Assembly: GCA_002394385.1 (NCBI GenBank) | Contig: DGTS01000039.1 | Location: forward strand, 1 to 64,000 | Source: Prevotella sp. UBA4330 | Lineage (GTDB): Bacteria; Bacteroidota; Bacteroidia; Bacteroidales; Bacteroidaceae | DNA: 64,000 bases | Direction of reading: 5' to 3' | Shown here: positions 1 to 7,517 of the stretch, one piece after another | How positions within the stretch are numbered: the first letter of the stretch is position 1 | How the letters are laid out: each line of letters begins with the position of its first letter | Program-made: the position numbers and the translations under genes | Notes under the pieces: generated by a model | What the model was told of the DNA's origin: nothing | Databases searched by the model: none | Seen by the model: the letters and a program-made list of their open reading frames with translations, nothing else

Positions 1-10
1 CACCTAAAAT

Positions 11-62
11 CCTGAATTCCGAAAAAGGCATTTGTTGATTTGTTGATTTGTTGATTTGTTGA
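11..62 (+). repeat. Left 52-bp terminal inverted repeat
   Basis: A 20-bp unique head (cctgaattccgaaaaaggca) is followed by four tandem copies of the octamer tttgttga. The reverse complement of this block recurs at 5071-5122 with two mismatches, at repeat positions 4 and 16. Confidence 0.85.
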
Positions 63-104
63 CTTTGCTCATCCTGTCCGTGTGAATTATTTTTACATAT
101 TTCT

Positions 105-132
105 TGCAAGCCGTTTAAACAAAGGGCTTGCA
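105..132. other. Hairpin inside left end of the element
   Basis: tgcaagcc (105-112) and ggcttgca (125-132) pair perfectly around a loop that contains gtttaaac. It lies between the left terminal repeat and the first promoter, so it could be an operator or an origin-like site. No function can be assigned. Confidence 0.35.
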
Positions 133-173
133 GAAGATGGCAAAAAAAAACTCAAAAAAAAGTAGAGATTTTA

Positions 174-205
174 TTCTTTCATGCAGCATCTTTTTTGTAT
201 CTTTG
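174..205 (+). promoter_or_regulatory. Bacteroidetes-type promoter for the element's first gene
   Basis: TATCTTTG at 198-205 fits the TAnnTTTG -7 consensus. The upstream box is weak. The start would be near 212, leaving about 90 nt of leader before the ATG at 301. Confidence 0.5.
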
Positions 206-300
206 CAACAGCGTTTTAGTGGAAGGAGAGAGGCACTGCGGTGTCCGCGCTGTATCCATGAAAAACACCCCTCCCAAACAACTGAAAATCCAATTTGAAC

Positions 301-948
301 ATGGATAATATTATTAAGCGTGATGATGTCACGCCAGACATTATGCAGCATATTCAGAGGCTGGCGAGCACTCTGAACAACGATCCTATGTCCGTCGCCG
401 CCGTTGATTTTGACACATTGCGCACCTTCACAAACGGCTTCGAGCCCAACCTTGTCGTGCTGCTTCTTGTAAGAATCGCCAAGAATAATGTGCGCGAGTA
501 CCTTAGAGATAACATTTTCGATGCCATGAGGATGGATAACGAACTAATGACAGAGGAAATGAGAGAGAACGAGCAGAGACTGGAAAGCCGCCTCAAAGAG
601 ATGTGGCGGCATGTAATTGTTCGCCTTCGATATGAAGAGAAGTACAAGGAACGCCGTGATGACGCTCTGCGTGTGATGCTGGGCGAGAAAAGAGAATCTG
701 AAGAAAAACCATTTGTAGAAGAATCGCCAATGAAATGCGACGGTACTCATATCGCGCCTGTACATATTAGTTTAAGCGTTACCCAGTCACAAGGTGATGA
801 CAAAAGACGGATAGAAATGTCAGGCGACAAAGCAAATTATAGTGAAACTCAAATATATAATGATTATGCCAAGAAAAATACTTATGACAGGCAGCAATGC
901 CAGGTATGTAGAAAAGCGCGGAGTCGGCATCGTGGCAGACGACCGTGA
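301..948 (+). CDS. Hypothetical protein, first gene of the element
   Basis: I do not recognise this 215-residue protein. Residues 1-75 are of mixed composition, and residues 75-125 are strongly charged and helical with many Glu and Arg, likely a coiled coil. ATG at 301 is preferred over an in-frame TTG at 295. The last 20 residues turn Arg/Cys-rich, as out-of-frame reading of this DNA tends to look, while the +1 frame becomes protein-like over the same stretch and continues to 1378. This gene and the next may therefore be one protein split by a +1 shift, or two overlapping genes. Confidence 0.6.
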   Translation: MDNIIKRDDVTPDIMQHIQRLASTLNNDPMSVAAVDFDTLRTFTNGFEPNLVVLLLVRIAKNNVREYLRDNIFDAMRMDNELMTEEMRENEQRLESRLKEMWRHVIVRLRYEEKYKERRDDALRVMLGEKRESEEKPFVEESPMKCDGTHIAPVHISLSVTQSQGDDKRRIEMSGDKANYSETQIYNDYAKKNTYDRQQCQVCRKARSRHRGRRP

Positions 949-1378
949 GATAACGATGGAGGGCGATAACGCGCAGTATGAAGAACATGCAGGAGCCGCC
1001 GCGCCGCATCTGCCCCTATACCGCACCCGTGAGCAAGGAACTAACCTCTATGAGTTTCTTGTGCGTGGCGGCTATATCGACGGCAAGACCGACAGGGAGT
1101 GCTGGCTGTATCAGATGGGATGCACGGCAGAGCAGCCGTCGGAGTTAAACCCCATCAGATGGCTTCACACCAAGGAGCAGTTGCGCTATATGCTGTCGCT
1201 GTTCTATGACGGCATGCTGAAAGACGGCAGCCTGAAACTTGCCGACCTCACAAGACAGGTGCCAAAAATGTTCATCGACAAGAACGGAAACGCCATCGAA
1301 CTATCAAAACCGCGCAAGGAAGAGAGTGGCGAAATGGATGATTTGACGACTTTTTTCCGACCTATTTCCGACCTTTAA
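860..1378 (+). CDS. Hypothetical protein overlapping the first gene
   Basis: About 172 residues from ATG at 860; GTG at 842 and ATG at 866 are also in frame. The family is not recognised. Residues from about 60 onward look like a compact domain (YEFLVRGGYIDGKTD, then CWLYQMGC, then WLHTKEQLRYML) and end in a charged tail. The start lies inside the preceding gene in the +1 frame with no clear ribosome site. Either translation is coupled or the pair is a single frameshifted protein. A terminator hairpin follows about 40 bp after the stop. Confidence 0.55.
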   Translation: MIMPRKILMTGSNARYVEKRGVGIVADDREITMEGDNAQYEEHAGAAAPHLPLYRTREQGTNLYEFLVRGGYIDGKTDRECWLYQMGCTAEQPSELNPIRWLHTKEQLRYMLSLFYDGMLKDGSLKLADLTRQVPKMFIDKNGNAIELSKPRKEESGEMDDLTTFFRPISDL

Positions 1379-1416
1379 GCAAACCCTTTGTGGCAGGGCG
1401 TTTGCGGCAGATTTTG

Positions 1417-1460
1417 AAAGAGTTTTCCGACCTCGAAATGGTCGGAAAACTCTTTTATTT
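1417..1460 (+). terminator. Rho-independent terminator
   Basis: aaagagttttccgacc (1417-1432) pairs with ggtcggaaaactctttt (1440-1456) around a 7-nt loop and is followed by T-rich sequence. It separates the first two genes of the element from the next promoter at about 1488. Confidence 0.8.
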
Positions 1461-1464
1461 TTCC

Positions 1465-1495
1465 TTGGAAAAAGTTTGTCCGTGTTGTAACTTTG
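1465..1495 (+). promoter_or_regulatory. Promoter for the primase-helicase operon
   Basis: TTGG at 1465-1468 and TAACTTTG at 1488-1495 are 19 bp apart, matching the Bacteroidetes -33/-7 arrangement. It directly follows the terminator at 1417-1460, so the element has two transcription units. Confidence 0.7.
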
Positions 1496-1555
1496 CAATG
1501 CAATCAACCGGTAGTTTGCAGAGAATAAAAAACATAAATTTAATAATAGTACGAT

Positions 1556-2047
1556 ATGGACAAGACAAAAAGAAAAGCCGTAAAAGGCACCGCCTACTAC
1601 TACGATGACGACTCGATGGAGTTTGTGCGTCAGGGCAAGGGCAGGGAGGTGCAGAAGGATGTCCGCAAGCACCGCGGCTCCAAGATGTACCGCACCGTGG
1701 GAGAGAAGCAGTCGTCGCTGCACTGCAACCTCTCAGCCCCCGAGGACAGCACCGACCCATGGGCGCAGATGGCAGAGGACTTTGAGAAGTTGGCACAGCA
1801 GGAGCAAGTGCCACTGAACCTTAAACCGCGCGGCAAGAAGATTCTGGACACGGAATCGCTGACGGTGACTCTCAACAAGGCACAGCACCAGATGGTGATA
1901 GTGCAGACGATATCGCTCGTTGAAGGCATCGACCTCGACGACATAGTGTGGAACAACGCTTACGAAATAAGGAAATGTTTTACTGGCAACAAAAAATCAA
2001 TTCAAACTGCTATCCTGTCACAAGGGAGAACTTCTACCAGGTCATAG
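1556..2047 (+). CDS. Small hypothetical protein upstream of the primase-helicase
   Basis: 163 residues and family not recognised. The N-terminus is basic (DKTKRKAVKGTAYYYDDD). The middle holds a charged helix (QMAEDFEKLAQQEQV), and the region at about 100-140 ends with DLDDIVWNNAYEIRK. Its 3' end overlaps the following gene by about 70-100 bp in the -1 frame, so the true C-terminus may be shorter if there is a frameshift near 1975-2000. The position just before a replication protein suggests a helper or regulatory role, but this is inference only. Confidence 0.6.
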   Translation: MDKTKRKAVKGTAYYYDDDSMEFVRQGKGREVQKDVRKHRGSKMYRTVGEKQSSLHCNLSAPEDSTDPWAQMAEDFEKLAQQEQVPLNLKPRGKKILDTESLTVTLNKAQHQMVIVQTISLVEGIDLDDIVWNNAYEIRKCFTGNKKSIQTAILSQGRTSTRS

Positions 2048-4557
2048 ACAGCCCGGCGGTAGCAGAGGCGACCAAGGAAGTGGCCCGTATCTCGAAAGAG
2101 ATGGCAGAGACCTCCGACGAGAAACGCCGTCAGAAACTCCACGAAGAGAAGGCCGAGACGAAGAAACGTCTGCCGCTGTGGGTGTTCGCCGCGGGCAAGA
2201 TAGACACCACCACGCGCCTGTGTTTCGGCAGGGAGGTGTCGCAGATGTGGCGCAAGCAGGAGGCGATACACCTGAACGGTCTCTACATGACAGACTTTGA
2301 CGACATCGACGACCCGCAGCAGGTGTGGAGCACGCTGGCGAAGAAAAACCAGACAGAGCGCACTGAGAAGGAGTCGCTGACCTACGCCCAAGAACTGTGC
2401 GAGAAATACGGCATTCTCTTTGCGCACGTCACGCCATCGGGCAGAGGACTGCGCATGGTGTGCAAGTACCACAACCTTGACTGGAACATCGCCGACCACC
2501 AGCAGTGGCTTGCAAAGGAACTGGGGCTGAAGGCAGACGAGGCATGCAAGGACAGCGCAAGGGCAAGTTACGCCTGCCCACGCGAGAACATCCTGCACAT
2601 TGAACTGGAAAAACTCTTAAACTATCAGGCAGACGAATATGAAGCACGTCATGGAGCAAGTTATCGCAAAGGTAATAGTCAGCCCACTCTTGGAGTCGGC
2701 GATGGCAATAATGGAAACGCTGTGCCTGCTGGCGGCAATGCTGTACAGCAAGGCGGAGCACAAGAGAATGGAAATGCTGCAGACGAAGCAGCGAGTAATG
2801 AATCAATATCAATAGAACAAAATGAACAAGGACAATACACCTACGACGGCATACCCTATAGCGAGATTGCCGACGAATACCTTAAACGCCACCTTGGAGG
2901 AGAACCCCCTGTGGGCGGACGCAACACAACATATCACAAACTGGTTTCGGGATGCATGCGGTATCTCTGTGACAACAACGCCGAGGCTATACTGCTCGTT
3001 ACTCCTGGTTTTGGACTTCCGCAGCACGAACGGCAACAGACTGTTGCTTCGGCTCTACGCGGGAAGAAGTACGAGGGAATGCCGGCAAAGGTCGCAACAA
3101 TACTTAAAGGTCTGCGTCTTCGCTACCCTAAGCCCGGAACAGCGTCGGGCGTTGGAGAGTCTGAGTGGGATTACGACCGATGGGCTCGTCGCTTTCAGCC
3201 TTTCCTTACTGGCCACTGGGATAAGATTGTAGGGGTGATGCCCGAGGAAGAGCGTGTGAACGCCATGCTCTGCGCCGGCGCGATGTTCGGCACATTGGCG
3301 TCGGGAGTGAGGCTTCAGAACTGGTATGACGGCTCTACGGTGCCCCTGACATTCATGGTCTATATCATAGGACAGGCGGCAAGCGGAAAAGGCGCATACG
3401 AACTGCTGAACAAACTCATCATGGAGCCTTTGCGTCTGGCAGACGAGAAAGGCCGCCGCGAGGAAGAACGCTACATAGAGGACCAGAGGCGCAGGGCATC
3501 GTCGTCGGCAGCGGCAAAGGCACAGCCTATGGAACTGAAGCATTATCCCGTGCGCTACCTGCCCTCGAACATCACAATGGCACAGCGAAACGAGCGTTTG
3601 CGCTGGTCGATGGTGCAGGCAGGAGACGAGAAGAGACAGGTGGCGTGCTACACCTTCGAGAGCGAACTGTCGTCAAAGGTGCAGTATGAGAAATCGTCGT
3701 GGGCGGCGGCACAGGACTTCGACAAGAAATCATTCTCGTGCGAGGAGGTTGGAAGCGAGACGCGAAGCAACCTCACCGCCAATGGCACAGTGCCAGCCTT
3801 CTTCAACCTCATAGCAACAGGAACGCTGGATGCACTCTACAAAAAGATAACACGGCAGAACTGCCTCGACGGACTGCCCACACGACTCATCATGGGAGTG
3901 CAGCCAGACGGAAAGTACAAGATGATAGAGTACCGCTCACGCCGCCGCAACGTGGACGACGAGACATGGCTGCGCACCGTAGGCTCACGGCTGCTGGAAC
4001 TGGTAAGCGACATCAATCTGGAGCAAGAGGTGAGAGTGCCAAAGGCAAGACAAGAAGAGTATGGCGAAAAGACAAGTATCTCGAAGGCTCTCTATGAGTG
4101 GGGAGTGCGCACGGCAGAGATCTGCGGTCTTGGCGACTTCGCCACTGGCGACTATTTCCGCCGCCGTGTTCCCATGATAGCGGCACGCTATGCAGCAGTA
4201 TATGCCATCATCAACGACCTCGACCACTTTCATAACACAGGCAGTGTGAAGATAGACATGAAGACCATTGACTACGCCCTCGCCATGTGCGACTATCTGA
4301 TGGAGGCGCAAATGTATTACTTCGGCAAGATGGTTACCGAGGCATCGGAGATGGCGACAGGAAGCACACAGGTGTTCAAGAACACAAAGGTGGAACGTGC
4401 GCTTGCTGCGCTGCCTAACGAGTTTTGTTCAAAAGAAATTTGCAGCGTGCTTGGTCACACGAACAAAAGGTCTACATTTATGACACTTGATAGACTCGTT
4501 AAGTCGCACAGAATAATAAAAATATCAAAAGACAAGTACAAAAAAATAACTAATTAA
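1975..4557 (+). CDS. VirE/BT4734-type primase-like domain fused to DUF3987-type helicase
   Basis: About 860 residues from ATG at 1975; an in-frame GTG at 1948 would add nine. The N-terminal 240 residues match the VirE N-terminal/BT4734-like family, which published analysis places in the archaeo-eukaryotic primase superfamily; YMTDFDDID is a likely metal-binding acidic motif and HVTPSGRGLRMV a second conserved motif. A low-complexity Gly/Asn/Gln linker (about 235-280) leads into a helicase-like half with a P-loop, GQAASGKG, at about residue 473, typical of DUF3987/D5-like ATPases. The C-terminal 60 residues look like a winged helix (EFCSKEICSVLGHT). It probably initiates replication of the element. 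In many Bacteroidetes islands these two halves are separate genes; here they are one polypeptide. Confidence 0.8.
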   Translation: MFYWQQKINSNCYPVTRENFYQVIDSPAVAEATKEVARISKEMAETSDEKRRQKLHEEKAETKKRLPLWVFAAGKIDTTTRLCFGREVSQMWRKQEAIHLNGLYMTDFDDIDDPQQVWSTLAKKNQTERTEKESLTYAQELCEKYGILFAHVTPSGRGLRMVCKYHNLDWNIADHQQWLAKELGLKADEACKDSARASYACPRENILHIELEKLLNYQADEYEARHGASYRKGNSQPTLGVGDGNNGNAVPAGGNAVQQGGAQENGNAADEAASNESISIEQNEQGQYTYDGIPYSEIADEYLKRHLGGEPPVGGRNTTYHKLVSGCMRYLCDNNAEAILLVTPGFGLPQHERQQTVASALRGKKYEGMPAKVATILKGLRLRYPKPGTASGVGESEWDYDRWARRFQPFLTGHWDKIVGVMPEEERVNAMLCAGAMFGTLASGVRLQNWYDGSTVPLTFMVYIIGQAASGKGAYELLNKLIMEPLRLADEKGRREEERYIEDQRRRASSSAAAKAQPMELKHYPVRYLPSNITMAQRNERLRWSMVQAGDEKRQVACYTFESELSSKVQYEKSSWAAAQDFDKKSFSCEEVGSETRSNLTANGTVPAFFNLIATGTLDALYKKITRQNCLDGLPTRLIMGVQPDGKYKMIEYRSRRRNVDDETWLRTVGSRLLELVSDINLEQEVRVPKARQEEYGEKTSISKALYEWGVRTAEICGLGDFATGDYFRRRVPMIAARYAAVYAIINDLDHFHNTGSVKIDMKTIDYALAMCDYLMEAQMYYFGKMVTEASEMATGSTQVFKNTKVERALAALPNEFCSKEICSVLGHTNKRSTFMTLDRLVKSHRIIKISKDKYKKITN

Positions 4558-4562
4558 GAACT

Positions 4563-5024
4563 ATGATTACTCAAAAAGAACAACAGCCGAGAGGCATCCG
4601 CAACAACAACCCTCTCAACATGGTAAGAACAAAGCGGAGCAAGTGGGTGGGCATGCGCCCGCAGCAGACAGACAAGATGTTCTGTCAGTTCACATCAATG
4701 GCTTTCGGTGTGAGAGCCGCTTTCATACAACTGGAGAAATACTGGGATGAGAAGCATCTGCGCACAATATCGAAGATAGTGCGTCTGTGGTGTCCCGACT
4801 CCGAGAAAGTAATGATGGTATATGAGAACGTCGTGAGCGGCTACACAGGCATTCCGAAGGACGACCCTCTGCCGCGACCCTCAGACGACTACATTACATG
4901 GTCACGAATCTTCAATGCCATGTGCCGTGTGGAGAACGGCTGCTCGCTTGCTTCAGACGACATCACACTGGGATACAGCCTCTTCATCCAGTATCTGCAC
5001 AAAGACCGATACAACGCTTTCTAA
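4563..5024 (+). CDS. Phage structural protein P5-like / lysozyme-like protein
   Basis: 153 residues starting 5 bp after the helicase stop, so co-translated with it. The N-terminal motif RGIRNNNPLNM followed by a conserved Trp and Gly is characteristic of proteins annotated as structural protein P5 homologues or phage-type peptidoglycan hydrolases in Bacteroidetes. No signal peptide is visible. Its role could be cell-wall degradation during transfer or release. This inference rests on the N-terminal motif only; the remaining 130 residues are not diagnostic. Confidence 0.65.
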   Translation: MITQKEQQPRGIRNNNPLNMVRTKRSKWVGMRPQQTDKMFCQFTSMAFGVRAAFIQLEKYWDEKHLRTISKIVRLWCPDSEKVMMVYENVVSGYTGIPKDDPLPRPSDDYITWSRIFNAMCRVENGCSLASDDITLGYSLFIQYLHKDRYNAF

Positions 5025-5026
5025 AA

Positions 5027-5058
5027 CAAAAGGCACTGCCATACGGCGGTGCCTTTTT
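5027..5058 (+). terminator. Rho-independent terminator closing the element operon
   Basis: aaaaggcactgcc and ggcggtgcctttt pair across a 4-nt loop with one wobble, followed by T-rich sequence. It lies 3 bp after the P5-like gene and 12 bp before the right terminal repeat. Confidence 0.9.
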
Positions 5059-5070
5059 CTATGGAAAAAT

Positions 5071-5122
5071 TCAACAAATCAACAAATCAACAAATCAACA
5101 AATGCCCTTTTCGGAATTGAGG
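5071..5122 (-). repeat. Right 52-bp terminal inverted repeat
   Basis: Read on the minus strand this is the same head plus four tttgttga octamers as at 11-62, with the head at the outer edge. It begins 12 bp after the terminator that closes the last gene of the element. Confidence 0.85.
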
Positions 5123-5191
5123 TTAAAAGCGGGCACAAAGGTAGGCATTTTTGATAAATACCGCAAAAATATTATTGTCTTTTATGTATTT

Positions 5192-5217
5192 CTCTCGCGC
5201 GGCAATGGGCGCGAGAG
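5192..5217 (-). terminator. Hairpin downstream of the flippase-like gene
   Basis: ctctcgcgc (5192-5200) pairs with gcgcgagag (5209-5217). It lies 14 bp past the minus-strand stop at 5231. No real T-run follows, so it may protect the 3' end rather than terminate alone. Confidence 0.45.
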
Positions 5218-5230
5218 GGTGGGAGAGCGA

Positions 5231-6229
5231 CTATGAAGCAGCCTTCTTGCCCATGAAGCCTTGTGCAATCCAGGCGTAGATGCCGAGGAGTACGACGAGC
5301 ATGGTCTGCAGGGTGTGCACGATAAGGACGAAATAGAGGGCTTGCTGGTCGGCGACACCGTAGAGGATGAGCATCGTCTTGACGGCGAAGTGCCAGGGGC
5401 CTGCTCCGTTGGGGGTGGGCACGATGACGGCGATGGAGCCCACAATGAACGTGACAAGGGCGCAGGAGAGCCCGAGGTGGGCGGTGGCGTCGAAGCAGAA
5501 GAAGGTGAGGTAGTAGTGGATGAAGTAACTGCCCCAGATGGCGAGGGTGTAGAAGATGAAGAGGGGCTTGTTGCGCACGCTGCGCAGCGACATCACTCCC
5601 TGCCAGATGCCTCCGAGGGTGGCGCGTACCTTATTATATATGCTGAGGCGGCGCAGCAGGAAATGGAGGAGCAGTAGGGCGGCGACGGCGCACACGGCGG
5701 TGACGAGGTAGCCGGTGAGGGAGAAGCCGGCGAGGATGGTGTCGATGCTGGTGCCGGTCTTCTGGAAGAAGGTGCCGAAGACGGTCATCTGCCACAGCAG
5801 CACCACGGCGGTGACGAGGAGTACGAGGAGGGAGTCGATGGCGCGCTCGGTGACCACGGTGCCGAGTGACTTGGGGAACGACACGCCGTCGTACTGGCGC
5901 AGCACGCCGCAGCGCGTGAACTCTCCGATGCGGGGCACCACGAGGGAGGCGGCGTAACTCATGAAGATGCTGTTGATGCAGGTCATGGCGCGCGGGTGCT
6001 CGCCCACGGGCTCGAGTGTCTGCTGCCACCGCCAGCCGCGGAACATCTGTGCCAGGGCGCCGAAGGGCATGGACAGGAGCATCCACGTCCAGTCCATCTC
6101 GTGGAGCATCACGTCGCTGATGCTCCTGAAGTCGAAGTCGCGGTACATCCAGTAGAGTATCGCCGCGCCCAGTAGTATCGGCATGACTATCTTCACCACG
6201 CCCGAAACAATTTTCCTCTGCTCTGCCAT
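5231..6229 (-). CDS. Lysylphosphatidylglycerol synthase TM region / YbhN-type membrane protein
   Basis: 332 residues from the ATG at 6229; an upstream in-frame ATG would give an unlikely leader. The protein has about eight hydrophobic segments and the hallmarks of the LPG_synthase_TM family: SYAASLVVPRIGEFTRCGVL near residues 95-115, FxxxTxxxTxxxxID-like VVTERAIDSLL near 127, and PTPNGAGPWHFAV near 275. Family members are flippase or glycolipid-related inner-membrane proteins; no soluble synthase domain is fused here, so an aminoacyl-PG synthase activity is not implied. It is the last gene in its direction and the target substrate is unknown. Confidence 0.85.
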   Translation of the reverse strand: MAEQRKIVSGVVKIVMPILLGAAILYWMYRDFDFRSISDVMLHEMDWTWMLLSMPFGALAQMFRGWRWQQTLEPVGEHPRAMTCINSIFMSYAASLVVPRIGEFTRCGVLRQYDGVSFPKSLGTVVTERAIDSLLVLLVTAVVLLWQMTVFGTFFQKTGTSIDTILAGFSLTGYLVTAVCAVAALLLLHFLLRRLSIYNKVRATLGGIWQGVMSLRSVRNKPLFIFYTLAIWGSYFIHYYLTFFCFDATAHLGLSCALVTFIVGSIAVIVPTPNGAGPWHFAVKTMLILYGVADQQALYFVLIVHTLQTMLVVLLGIYAWIAQGFMGKKAAS

Positions 6230-6291
6230 AGTCGGGTGCAAAGTTAGCGCAAACCGAACACAATACAAAATAAATTTATTTATTTTTTATG

Positions 6292-6378
6292 AAACCCCTA
6301 CCCAGCCTCCCCGAGGGGAGGAGGACTGCTAATGACTCCCCGCCCCTGTAGGGGAGGGGCAGGGGTGGGGTCAGTGTT
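6292..6378. repeat. GC-rich palindromic repeat (left arm)
   Basis: Contains cctccccgaggggagg, a short palindrome, and then a 40-bp block beginning gactccccgcccctgtaggg. That block recurs inverted at 6432-6472 and directly at 40706-40747. The region 6230-6732 has no gene; it consists of these repeats and the one at 6488-6583. Confidence 0.75.
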
Positions 6379-6431
6379 TTATCCACACACGACATCTCTT
6401 TATGTCCTTCTATCTGCGTAATCAATATCAC

Positions 6432-6472
6432 CGACCCCACCCCTATCCCCTCCCCTGCATGGGCGGGGAAAT
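6432..6472. repeat. GC-rich palindromic repeat (right arm)
   Basis: The reverse complement of the 6336-6376 block with a few mismatches, so the pair could form a cruciform with a roughly 55-nt loop. Confidence 0.7.
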
Positions 6473-6487
6473 AGCGCATGGTGGGAA

Positions 6488-6583
6488 ACCCCTACCCGGC
6501 CCTCCCTAAAAGGGAAAAAGCCTCTCCCCGGCCCTCCCCAAAAGGGAAAAAGCCTCTCCCCGGCCCTCCCCAAAAGGGAGGGG
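6488..6583. repeat. Three tandem ~32-bp GC-rich repeats
   Basis: The unit contains ggccctccccaaaaggga followed by aaaagcctctcccc and is present almost three times with very few differences. It lies between two minus-strand genes. No promoter or gene is visible inside. Confidence 0.8.
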
Positions 6584-6732
6584 GCTTATTGGCGGATTGC
6601 TAATGACTCTCTGACACTGTAAGTTCCCCTCGCCCTTCGGAGAGGGGTTCTTGCCTTGCAAGCGTCCTTCGGCCGAGCGAGGGGTGAGGCTTTGGGGCTG
6701 GGGTGAGGCTTTTGGGTTTTGTGTGCTGTTCC

Positions 6733-7254
6733 TTATGCCCAGGGGTCTTCTGATGCGGGGACGCGGATGTCGGCGAGGAAGCCGAACTGGGTCACGAACC
6801 ACTGTCCCGTGCTGGGTTTCTTGCGCAGGCTGATGGGGCGCGGACTGTCTGCACCTCCCGACTGGATGTATAGTGTGGCGAGGGTCTCCACATAAGAGTG
6901 GGGGTTGCTCGTCACGGTGACGGTGAACGGTGCCGACGGCTGGTATCCGTTCTGCGGCGTGGCGCCGGCGAAGAAGGAGCGTGGCTTGTATGTCTTGCCA
7001 CCCAGACGGTCGCGCAGGAACTGCACATCCATAGTGCTCAGTGGACTGGGCCCCTTGAGGAAGTTTATCATCTCGAGAGAGTCCTCGATGTTCTCCTCGT
7101 AGCGGCATAGTGCTGCCACAACAAGTGCTGCGGCTTCGTACTCGTCGGTAAGCGCTGCCTGTGGCATCGCCTTCAACTCTTCAATGTTTTTCGGCAGTGT
7201 CGTGAATGTGATGGTCTTCGACTTGTTGCCATTAAGAAAATCTAAAAATCCCAT
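6733..7254 (-). CDS. Conserved hypothetical protein (DUF6935-like)
   Basis: 173 residues, soluble, no signal peptide. The C-terminal half, with SFFAGATPQNGYQPS, TVTVTSNPHSY, YIQSGGADSPRPISLRKK and GQWFV, resembles a widespread small domain that I associate tentatively with DUF6935. The N-terminal half has the helices expected around LKAMPQAALTDEYEAAALVVAAL. Function is unknown. It is flanked on both sides by GC-rich repeat arrays and sits downstream of lpxB in the same direction, about 260 bp away, so it may be read from the same transcript. Confidence 0.75.
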   Translation of the reverse strand: MGFLDFLNGNKSKTITFTTLPKNIEELKAMPQAALTDEYEAAALVVAALCRYEENIEDSLEMINFLKGPSPLSTMDVQFLRDRLGGKTYKPRSFFAGATPQNGYQPSAPFTVTVTSNPHSYVETLATLYIQSGGADSPRPISLRKKPSTGQWFVTQFGFLADIRVPASEDPWA

Positions 7255-7289
7255 AGTTTGTAAATTATAGTTGTTTGGTTGTTTGGTTG

Positions 7290-7376
7290 TGGGAAACCCC
7301 CTCCCGACCTCCCCGAGGGGAGGGGAAGGAAGCCTCTCCCCCGACCCCTCCCCCGTAGGGAGGGGGGATTTAACTT
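7290..7376. repeat. GC-rich palindromic repeats
   Basis: Holds two blocks. The first (7293-7324) contains ctcccgacctccccgagggg and is the same family as the repeat found inside queE at 55799-55837. The second (7333-7376) contains cctcccccgtagggaggggg and is the same as the boxes that bracket the array at 8709-9140. Confidence 0.75.
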
Positions 7377-7387
7377 CTTAACTCCAC

Positions 7388-7517
7388 GGGCTCACACGGA
7401 GGTGAGCCCCTACATGGAGTGTGTTGTCTGCACTCCTGAACTCCTTTGCGGGCTCACACGGAGGTAAGCCCCTACAAACTCTTAACTCCACGGGCGTACA
7501 CGGAGGTAAGCCCCTAC
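7388..7517. repeat. Array of three 26-bp hairpin repeats
   Basis: Copies at 7388-7413, 7449-7474 and 7492-7517 share the core cacggaggtragcccctac. In the first copy, gggctcac and gtgagccc form a perfect 8-bp stem with a 6-nt loop. They lie immediately downstream of the lpxB stop and continue the family found upstream of lpxB at 8771-9006. Confidence 0.8.

Larger units (their letters stand above)
11..5122. mobile_element. Putative primase-carrying element with terminal inverted repeats
   Basis: The segment is bounded by two 52-bp inverted repeats that match at 50 of 52 positions. All five genes inside point rightward: two unknown proteins, a small unknown protein, a primase-like/helicase fusion and a phage P5-like protein, and the last gene is followed by a strong terminator. 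A replication protein plus a lysis-type protein inside matched ends suggests a mobile or satellite-like unit. No transposase, integrase or recombinase is visible, so its means of movement is unknown. A clean target duplication is not evident; only a short shared taaaa lies outside each end, and just 10 bp of left flank is available. The boundaries are seen; mobility is inferred. Confidence 0.55.

Noticed and set aside
1984..1999. Programmed -1 frameshift site at the A6 run joining the small gene to the primase
   Set aside because: The zero-frame codons give C AAA AAA, which is not a standard X XXY YYZ slippery heptamer, and no strong downstream stem was found.
5123..5130. Target-site duplication outside the element ends
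   Set aside because: Only taaaa is shared between 5-9 and 5124-5128 and it is not flush with the repeat ends, so it may be chance.
6238..6262. Consensus promoter for the flippase-like gene
   Set aside because: The best match (TAACTTTTG) has one extra T in the -7 box, so it was not listed as a feature.
5634..6263. Long Arg/His-rich frame antiparallel or shifted to the flippase-like gene
   Set aside because: Typical high-GC shadow frame of a real membrane-protein gene; composition is implausible.
6276..6479. 67-codon frame in the repeat region right of the flippase gene
   Set aside because: It consists mainly of translated GC-rich repeats (PPLPLPYRGG) and changes with the repeat.
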